Assembly (NCBI GenBank): GCA_963678675.1
Contig: OY783198.1
Coordinates: forward strand, 11,170,580-11,234,579
Direction of reading: 5' to 3'
Length of the DNA stretch: 64,000 nucleotides
Origin: Xiphydria camelus
Lineage: Eukaryota > Arthropoda > Insecta > Hymenoptera > Xiphydriidae
Part shown: positions 57,185-64,000 of the stretch, in pieces
Position numbering within the stretch: position 1 is the first letter of the stretch
Layout: every line of letters begins with the position of its first letter
Made by a program: the position numbers and the translations under genes
The notes under the pieces: model-generated
What the model was told of the DNA's origin: nothing
Databases searched by the model: none
What the model saw: only the letters and a program-made list of their open reading frames with translations

Positions 57185-57536
57185 CTCGGTGTTTCATCAT
57201 CTTAATTGTTACCAAAATTTCACTAATTGCCTTCGAATGACACTTACCTGGTGTTGACGTCACGAGTGAATTACCACCAAATTTAATGAATGTTTCGTAG
57301 GAAAATGAGTAATTTGCACTTACCCGGCATTGACGTCATTTAATGTAAAGCATAGAAATTGTCACCAAAACTTCACTAATTTGCCTTCGAATGATTAGTA
57401 ACAATCGTTCAAAATATAGTTTTAAATGCAAAAAAATTTTTTATTCACGTTACCTAGATTTATTTTACTTCTAAAGATTAGTAGCAATAGTTTGAATAAT
57501 AAAAAAAGTGAAAAAGTTCGAAATTGGCAAAAAAAA

Positions 57537-57608
57537 AAAGATAGTGCATGCACGGGAATCGAACGCGGGACGCCCGCGTGGTAAGTCTATGCCTTAGCCG
57601 ACTGCGCC
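57537..57608 (-). ncRNA. tRNA-like pol III unit, right arm
   Basis: Inverted copy of 56691-56762; it differs at one visible base (ACGCCCGCGTGG versus CACGTGGGCG in its complement). Same box A, box B and T-run terminator on the minus strand. Confidence 0.6.
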
Positions 57609-57802
57609 ACGCCGTTATCTTGGATACCGAGTATTACATTACAGTACACACTTTACGCGTCAAAACAATTTCTTTTTTTTTTAATAAACCAAGGTGCATT
57701 GGACAAAAGTAAAGTATGAGCGTTACTCAGGGGACTTCCCTTTATTTATAAAAAAAAATTCATTACAATCGGTGCTCCGACTTTCGAAGGGTCCCCTTGT
57801 AA

Positions 57803-58374
57803 GTGATAATTATAATAATACGAGATATAATGAATGAAAAAAGGCGACATGATTTTTCATCTTGACGTACCTGGAGTATCATGCGCATCTAACCTCAACT
57901 CTTTCACGCCGCAAATCTCGGGTGGCTCGTTCAAAGATCGCACTAAGCAGACTACCGAAAACGTGATTGGGCGATACAATGAATACAACAGAATGTGTTA
58001 CCGGATGTGACGTAGAAATTGTTCAACTCATCATGAATCGTTTTTAGTAACGTCTGAAATGAAGCATTTTTAACTACACTTTTACGCTGAACAACATTAA
58101 TATAAAACTGGAAAAAGCTCTTTTCCACTGAATATCAATTCACCTAGAATGCGTTGGCATACTCGGTTAAAAAAAATTTTTTTTCAATGTCTCTTCCCTC
58201 TTAATCTTCTAAGATGTATTTCGACTGATCAATAAAATATTTACCAGAAGAATGCATTTTATTTGGAAAGCAAAAAATCAGTCCTTTATTCTGGTGGGAT
58301 ATATATTTCAAATTGTGCGCTCGAAGTTGGTGCAAACACTTTCTCTTTTCTCTTAACGAATTTTACTTTCCGCA
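57803..58374. other. No gene recognised
   Basis: Lies upstream of the first visible mutarotase exon; may be intron or 5' region of that gene. A 3' splice acceptor (TTTACTTTCCGCAG) ends it. Confidence 0.4.
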
Positions 58375-58639
58375 GAATTATTAACGAAAAAGAGCATATC
58401 GGAAAAATCAGATGATATTGAAGAATCGATGGTAATTGACGCAGGGGGCGAAGGTAATCAGAATTCATTCGCTGATCCTGTTCCTATTCAAATCAAGTCC
58501 TACACCATGATGAATAGTAATCGTATGGAAATTGTTTTAATCACGTGGGGTGCGACCATCGTTTCCTTGAAATGTCCAGACAAGTTCGGCCGAACCGAGG
58601 ATGTCGTTCTTAGTTTCGACGATTTAGAAAGTAATTTCT

Positions 58640-59494
58640 TCCTAAACATGTATCTTGTGAGAATTAATGAGAACTAAAAATGTTCACCGGTCCCTCTAAG
58701 AGGGACGCAATGTCCCACGATTTGGATACTTTCGCGTAGACATGGTAAAATCTGGATTGCCACAAAGCACCTCCTTCTTTCCTGCCCCCACTACAGACAA
58801 CCCACGGCAGACGCACTCTTCTATGCATTCGGTTCTAGCCTTGTGCACTAGTTCCATCTAACGTGAAGCGAACGTGTAGTCCTACCATTCACTGGCAACG
58901 CCTCTTGACGTAACCTGCCTCATATGGCAGTTCCCCCGTAGCATCCAGATTATACTGTATAAGAAACGTGCACGCGATTATACTCTACAAGCAACCGCAG
59001 AGAGTCACAAAATTACTTTCATTATTGAAAAAAATCGTTTCATATAAGTAGTGGTTATAAATAAACAAAAACTAAATAATATTTATAGCATTTAGAAGAT
59101 AGTCGAGCAGCGCTATGTACTTTGCTAGCTTTTAAACTACCAACTAAATATTATAATATTAACCATGGTAATTATAGACCGAGAGAATTTTTCTTTTCAC
59201 TCGATATCATGTAAGCCAGATATTCATGGATCTGCTCCAAGAGTAGGCGTGGACTCTGTGGAACGCGCGAGCCAATAACGAATCGGCCGAGTTCCCAGCT
59301 TACCGTCCACTGTACCAGATAGTGAGCCATCTAATACGGCGGGGAGTAAGCAAGGAGTCTCAGCGAACCCGCTATTGGTTTGCACATTCGACAGAGTCTA
59401 CGCTCAATCTCAGAGTAGATCCGTGGACGCGCGGTATATCTAGTGTCGCATAATTGTCTATAATGATAGGTTACATACAGACTGTCCCTTTCAA
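58640..59494. other. Intron between mutarotase exons 1 and 2
   Basis: No recognisable gene. GC content rises after 58680. The exon 1 donor near 58630 is not a clean consensus. Confidence 0.35.
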
Positions 59495-59602
59495 TACACG
59501 CCAGCGTGGCGGGTTGCATATGGCGGGTGGCGCTACAGGCGCATGGCCCCTGCAGCGGATCGGAGGCGTCAACCGATATGCAACCCGCCACGCTGGCGTG
59601 TA
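59495..59602. mobile_element. TA-flanked palindrome beside mutarotase exon 2
   Basis: CACGCCAGCGTGGCGGGTTG at 59497 and its exact complement ending at 59600, TA on both sides. It ends 13 bp before exon 2 and so displaces the natural branch point and polypyrimidine tract; only GGTTACAG remains as acceptor. Confidence 0.8.
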
Positions 59603-60051
59603 TAGCGGGTTACAGTTTGTAGATCCCACGATAAATCCGTTCATTGGATGCGTGCTGGGAAGATGAACTGTATCAGAGAAGGTTCTTTTAGTATCAAGGA
59701 TAAAGATTACCAATTATCCAAAAATGATATTAATAAGCATCACCTTCACGGAGGGGTATGTGTAAACTTTTCGAATTTATCTACTCGGACTATTACAGCT
59801 AAACGGAAGTATTTTTTTTAGTTCAATGGTTTCGGTCGTCAAATTTGGAAATATTACGTAGACGGCTGTACCGTCGTCATGAGTTACTTGAGCGAAGACG
59901 GCGAAGAGGGCCACCCCGGCGCGGTTTTGACCACTATTAGATTCAAATTGACGCCCGACAATATAAGTTGGATATTAATATTCGTGCAACTACCTCCAAA
60001 TCTACAATCGCTAACATATCACACGGCTCCCACTTTAATCTCGCTGGTCAC

Positions 60052-60625
60052 GTAAGTTAATACATTTTCTCACGTATAAGAGAAATGCGGTGAAGGTGGT
60101 GTTCAGAATGAGATTAATCTTATGGTACATAGGTACACATAATATATTATATACAGGGTGACCCAGTTAAAACAGCGCACCCGAATAACTCTTAAGAAAA
60201 GGAATAAATGAAGAAATGTTTCATATGAAAGTTGCAGGGTTTCGCGCGATGGGGACATCCGACACGAGCTTCATTCTGAGGTTCCAAGCTCATGCTTGCA
60301 AGCTGTAAGCACAAAGTGCTCTTTTTTAAATGGCAACCACTTTTTTCACTCCTATGAAACTTGTTCCTCTTGACGAGGTGAATAATTTCCATTATTCACA
60401 AATTCACAATTTCGAGGTTCGATGCTTCGATCTCTCGAATTGACACCAATTCTAACTACCGACTCGACTTCTACCGGTATAAATGACTCGAGTACCGACC
60501 AAGCCTGGCCGAAGGTTAAATTCAAGATCCCTGCAACTGGACAGTACAGAGCGGGACATCCTATATACTTTCTAAACTATTTCCGGCAGTCGTTGATTAA
60601 GTGCTTCACTTTTCTTTTTCCTTAG
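60052..60625. other. Mutarotase intron with a MITE arm
   Basis: Contains, at about 60386-60570, a diverged copy of one arm of the fold-back at 61018-61362 (TTCACAAATTCACAAT, CCGACTCGACTTCTACCGGT). No gene otherwise. Confidence 0.5.
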
Positions 60626-60722
60626 GTAGCATCGTTTGTTAGATGTAATATGGTTGATGTAGTCGACAAGCATCTTCCGACTAATGATGTTTATGCCTCT
60701 CTCTCGATTAATCCATTCTGAT
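60626..60722 (+). pseudogene. Possible further mutarotase exon
   Basis: After a CTTTTTCCTTAG acceptor, the frame reads VVDKHLPTNDVYAS before a TGA. GALM proteins have a V.VDxxLxPTG segment right after the NLAGH motif, so this may be the next exon in decayed form. Support is weak and rests on short similarity and position. Confidence 0.3.
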
Positions 60723-61017
60723 AAACAAAATTAGGATACATCATTTTAATTCACAATCATATTGCTGTCTGTGAGTGATTAAAGCATTAAAATTGATTTA
60801 CTTACCAAGCAATCCTTTGAATAATTTCGGCATTTACTCCAGGTCGGGATGCTCCTTTTATTAATTGCCTCTCTGCGTTCGATGATCGTCCTACTTTTGA
60901 TTTTTCCCGCTTCCTCTTTTCTTCCCTATTTCACTCGCCCGCGATCCTCCTTAGCGACCATCGTTTCTCTTCGCTGAATACTTCCTACCTTACCTCCTCC
61001 CCGCTTGACCACCCCGA
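60723..61017. other. No feature recognised
   Basis: Pyrimidine-rich sequence with no gene or repeat I can support. Confidence 0.4.
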
Positions 61018-61362
61018 TACCGTATGTCCCACTCTGTACGGGCCAGTTTGAAAGTTATCTTCAGGGAGGCTTGGTCGGTAATCGAAACATTTAATACCGG
61101 TAGAAGTCGAGTCGGTAGTAAGAGTTGGTGTCAATTCGGGAGATCGAAGCGTCTAACCTCGAAATTATGAATTTGTGAATAATGATGAGTAATTTCCATT
61201 ATTCACAAATTCATAATATCGAAGTTAGACGCTTCGATCACCCGAATTGACACCAACTCTAACTACCGACTCGACTTCTACCGGTATTAAATGACTCAAG
61301 TACCGACCAAGCCTCCCCGAAGGTAACTTCAAACTGGCCCGTACAGAGTGGGACATACGGTA
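61018..61362. mobile_element. Fold-back MITE with ~165-bp arms
   Basis: ATACCGTATGTCCCACTCTG and its complement bound a nearly perfect palindrome including GTCGAGTCGGTAGT and its mirror; the loop is only about 20 bp around AATGATGAGT. Confidence 0.85.
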
Positions 61363-61410
61363 TAGCCAAGCGTGACTTTCACCCGAGCGTCACGCGGTGG
61401 CAGCACGCCG

Positions 61411-61695
61411 TGTTGGCATGTGGCGGCCTGATGATGAGGTTCACCACTGAACCACCAGAGGCGTCCCGATCGCCTTAAGCGATGCAGAAGTTAACGGAAG
61501 ACTTCGTGGCGAAAGCCGCCCTAACATCGCTCTCTTCTTTCGTGAACCTTCGCGGCGGGCACACGCTTCTTGTCCAGCACTACTCGTGTAGCTAGCTTAT
61601 AGTAGCTTTGTACAGCGTAACATTCCTTGTCTTGTTAATAAATCAAAGATTGTTTTGTTATATAGAATCTTTGTAGCATTGGGAGATCCAGCGAG
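61411..61695 (+). repeat. 5' LTR of a Gypsy-type retrotransposon (approximate)
   Basis: Inferred LTR: starts near TGTTGGCATGTGGCGGCC, contains a TTAATAAATCAAAG polyadenylation-like region near 61636, and ends shortly before the primer-binding region TTGGTGACCCCGA (about 61708-61720), which is common in insect Gypsy elements. The partner LTR is beyond the window, so exact ends and target duplication cannot be set. Confidence 0.55.
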
Positions 61696-61804
61696 GAGAT
61701 CCCTAAATTGGTGACCCCGATAGAAAAGCAACGCGCAAATACTAGTCTATTTAATTTAAAAACGCCACGTGCTAACGAACGGAAGCGTGACGCCGCTACG
61801 CACA

Positions 61805-62789
61805 ATGCATTCACCACCACCGGGTGCTTCCACCGAGGAGCCACTTAACGACCTGGACGAACAACGTAGGAGCCGACTCCAACAAATAGAGGCCTTACGT
61901 GAGCAACTAGAGCGCCTCAGCCAAGAGGACGAGCAACCGGATGACGCACAGCTAGCCAACAACTCCAACCACGCGGCACCCCTGGTTACGTATCATAAAC
62001 TGCCGCACTTCTGGAGTGCGAAACCTGAACTTTGGTCCATCAAAGCCGAAGCTATACTTAGCCGCAGGAACATACGCACAGATAAGGCTAAATACGAAGC
62101 AACGATAGAGATACTAGATAATGCAGCTCTTGAAGAGATCTCTGACATACTAACTAGTCCACCAAGTCAAAATTGTTATGAACATCTCAAGGCGAACCTC
62201 ATTAAGCGGTTCTCGGATTCACCGGAAAGACGCCTCCATAAACTGTTGGTAGAGATCGAGCTGGGCGACAAGAAGCCTTCACAGCTCCTAAGAAAAATGA
62301 AGGACTTGGACAATGACAAAGCCTCAGATGACCTCATCAAGACCAAATGGTTGGGACTTCTCCCGCAGAACGTTCAAAACATTCTGCGAGCTGCGCGGAA
62401 CACGACGCTTACTGAGCTAGCCGACATCGCAGACAGCATCCTGGAAAACGACGCGGGTAGCTCCCAGGTACTGGCGGTCAGCGCTAACTCCAGGCTAAAT
62501 GGTGCATAGAGCACCCAATTCGATGGCATGGCATCTCCTGCACCTGAATGCTCTCAAGTCGCCGCCCGAGGAACTGAAACAGTTGAGGCAATCACTCCAG
62601 AGTTTCTATCGACGCATGTGCTCCATCGAACAGCAGCTGCAGAGCGGTCAGCGCTCGCGCTCGAACTCACGCAACAGATGGCAAGGCAACCATCGAAGTG
62701 GCTTCTGCTTCTATCACCAGAGATTTGGCAAGCGATCGCGGAAGTGCGAGGCCCCCTGCTCTTTCAAACCCTCGCAGCAGGAAAACTAG
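61805..62789 (+). pseudogene. Gypsy gag, disrupted
   Basis: The true ATG is probably 61805 (MHSPPPGASTEEPL). Gag core: VTYHKLPHFWSAKPELWSIK, EEISDILTSPPSQNCYEHLK, KKPSQLLRKMKDLD and KTKWLGLLPQNVQNILRA, matching the capsid region of Gypsy elements. A TAG near 62507 and an indel near 62555 interrupt it; the rest continues in another frame with [20 protein letters not shown], an Arg/Ser-rich stretch and the zinc-knuckle-like [18 protein letters not shown], ending at TAG (62787-62789). Two lesions mean this copy cannot make intact Gag. Confidence 0.85.
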
Positions 62790-64000
62790 CAGCGCTGTCG
62801 TCCATGGCGGCTAACGACAGCAACTTGCATGGCCCCCTCCACGAACGCCGCCTACACATCCAGGACCGGAGCACCCAAATGACGTTTCTCATCGATTCCG
62901 GTTCAGTAATATCACTTGTGCCACGCTCAACGCTACGTAGAGTCAACTCTACGCCAGCCGACCTTGTACTACGTGCTGCAAATGGTACAAAAATCAGCAC
63001 GTACGGCCAACAAGTACTCACGCTTGACTTGAACCTCCGAAGAAGTTTCAAGTGGTCGTTCATAGTAGCAGACGTTCGCTCACCCATCATCGGCGTAGAC
63101 TTCCTCACGCACCACGCTTTGCTGTTGGACCTGAAGAGCCACTGCCTCATAGATCCAGTGACCTCTCTTACGTCCCGAGGAAACCTGTCCGAAACGAGCA
63201 TCCACAGCATCTCAACGGTGAGTCAACCTGCCACATCAAACCCAACGCAGAGTCGAGCATACGCACTGCTCACATCGCAGTACATCGATATCACTAGGCC
63301 CAACACCAGTCTACGAACATATGCTGACAGCGACGTCGCTCACTACATAGTCACTACAGGTCCACCCGTCTTTGAACGTCCACGCAGACTCGTTGGTGAA
63401 AAACTGAAAGTAGCACGAGATGATTTCGACCTGCTGCTACACCACAACGTCATTCGACCCTCCAGCAGCCAATGGGCCAGCCCTCTGCATATGGTCCCGA
63501 AGAAATCTGGTGGTTGGCGATCAACTGGTGATTATAGAAGGCTCAACGCACAAACGGTGCCAGACCGTTACCCAATCCCTCACGGAGAAGATATTTTTCA
63601 AAAATTGCATGGCAACACGATCTTCTCAACGATTGACCTAGTGCGTGCCTACCACCAGATACCCGTCGCTGCCGAAGACATTCCCAAGACTGCAGTTACA
63701 ACGCCATTCGGTCTATACGAGTTCATGGGCATGCCACCAGGTTTACGTAATGCAACTCAAACATTTCAGCGCATCATGGACAACCTTCTTCGAAACCTGG
63801 ACTTCGTAGGTTGCTTTATTGACGATCTAATAATCTTTTCGAACTCCCAAGAAGAGCATCTAGATCACCTGAAACAAGTTTTTGATGTGCTGCGGAAGAA
63901 CAATTTAACGATCAATCCCAACAAGTGCCACTTCGGCTTGGAAGAGGTTATTTACTTAGGTTATACCATTAACAAAAATGGGTACAAGCCTCCACCGGAC
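62770..64000 (+). CDS. Gypsy pol: protease and reverse transcriptase (partial, runs off window)
   Basis: Open through the window end in the frame -1 to the end of gag. Protease: [20 protein letters not shown] with the catalytic DSG, then [16 protein letters not shown]. Reverse transcriptase: [80 protein letters not shown] and the catalytic FIDD box in [11 protein letters not shown] (YIDD in most relatives), then [18 protein letters not shown]. RNase H and integrase would lie beyond the window. The overlap with gag around GGAAAAC just before its stop would suit a -1 frameshift. Pol looks undamaged although gag is broken. Confidence 0.92.

Larger units (their letters stand above)
56494..57802. 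mobile_element. 1.3-kb TIR element with pol III boxes in both arms
   Basis: CAAGGGGACCCTTCGAAAGT at 56497 and its complement ending at 57799, flanked by TAA (56494-56496 and 57800-57802). Arms of about 350 bp carry identical tRNA-like segments pointing inward. The core holds a C-terminal protein exon on the minus strand. The TAA duplication suggests PIF/Harbinger or a relative. Confidence 0.75.
58375..60051 (+). pseudogene. Galactose mutarotase (aldose 1-epimerase), broken
   Basis: Exon 58375 to ~58630 encodes IQIKSYTMMNSNRMEIVLIT, WGATIVSLKCPDKFGRTEDV and VLSFDDLES, the N-terminus of GALM, which interconverts alpha and beta anomers of galactose in the cytosol. Exon 59616-59755 encodes NPFIGCVLGR then, in another frame, REGSFSIKDKDYQLSKND and HHLHGG, followed by a GTATG donor. 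Exon 59822-60051 begins FNGFGRQIWKYYVDG and has LSEDGEEGHPGAVLTTIRF, then after a second frameshift HGSHFNLAGH before a GTAAGT donor. The HHLHGG and SHFNLAGH motifs carry family active-site positions. Both shifts (near 59663 and 59970) look like single-base losses: either real decay or assembly indels. Splice signals are otherwise good. Confidence 0.75.

Overview
The window is AT-rich nuclear DNA from a metazoan, almost certainly an insect. The evidence is a mix of DNA-transposon families typical of arthropods (mariner, Tc1, piggyBac-like TTAA elements, PIF/Harbinger, a P/THAP-like element), a Gypsy LTR retrotransposon, many fold-back MITEs, long GA/CT microsatellites, and two intron-containing host genes: a mitochondrial fission regulator (MTFR)-like 3' end and galactose mutarotase (GALM). 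I cannot fix the order; Hymenoptera is only a guess. A 200-N scaffold gap lies at 17146-17345. No CRISPR array, operon or rRNA operon is present. The window is mostly a transposon graveyard.

Layout. 0-5 kb: a TTAA-flanked MITE, an interspersed element carrying a ~127-bp tandem array, and two mariner remnants. 5-10.6 kb: a cluster of MITEs inserted into or next to each other, several at TTAA, ending in a hammerhead-like motif. 10.7-15.2 kb: a fold-back element, a terminal-inverted-repeat (TIR) element with an embedded 5S-rRNA-like module, and a 2.2-kb TIR element with a nested MITE. 15.9-17.4 kb: giant GA/CT microsatellites and the gap. 17.4-19.7 kb: inverted Harbinger arms around the last two exons of an MTFR-like gene. 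19.8-24.9 kb: an element with ~1.3-kb inverted repeats around a spliced gene for a nuclease-like protein with a Cys-rich tail. 26.2-31 kb: a mariner split by a 3.5-kb transposon, itself carrying a copy of the tandem-array element. 31-45 kb: MITE families, a P-like element with a THAP exon, a MADF-encoding element, and a second 5S-module element. 45-53 kb: three long-TIR elements. 53-56 kb: the N-terminal part of the same protein family seen at 21-23 kb. 56.5-57.8 kb: a TIR element with pol III-type boxes in both arms. 58.4-60.7 kb: frameshifted GALM exons. 61.4 kb to the end: LTR, gag, protease and reverse transcriptase of a Gypsy element running off the window.

Very little here looks like working host sequence. 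The clearest biology is the nesting order of the transposons, provable from target-site duplications and from one empty paralogous site, and a poorly characterised multi-domain protein family represented by two complementary halves in two unrelated TIR contexts.
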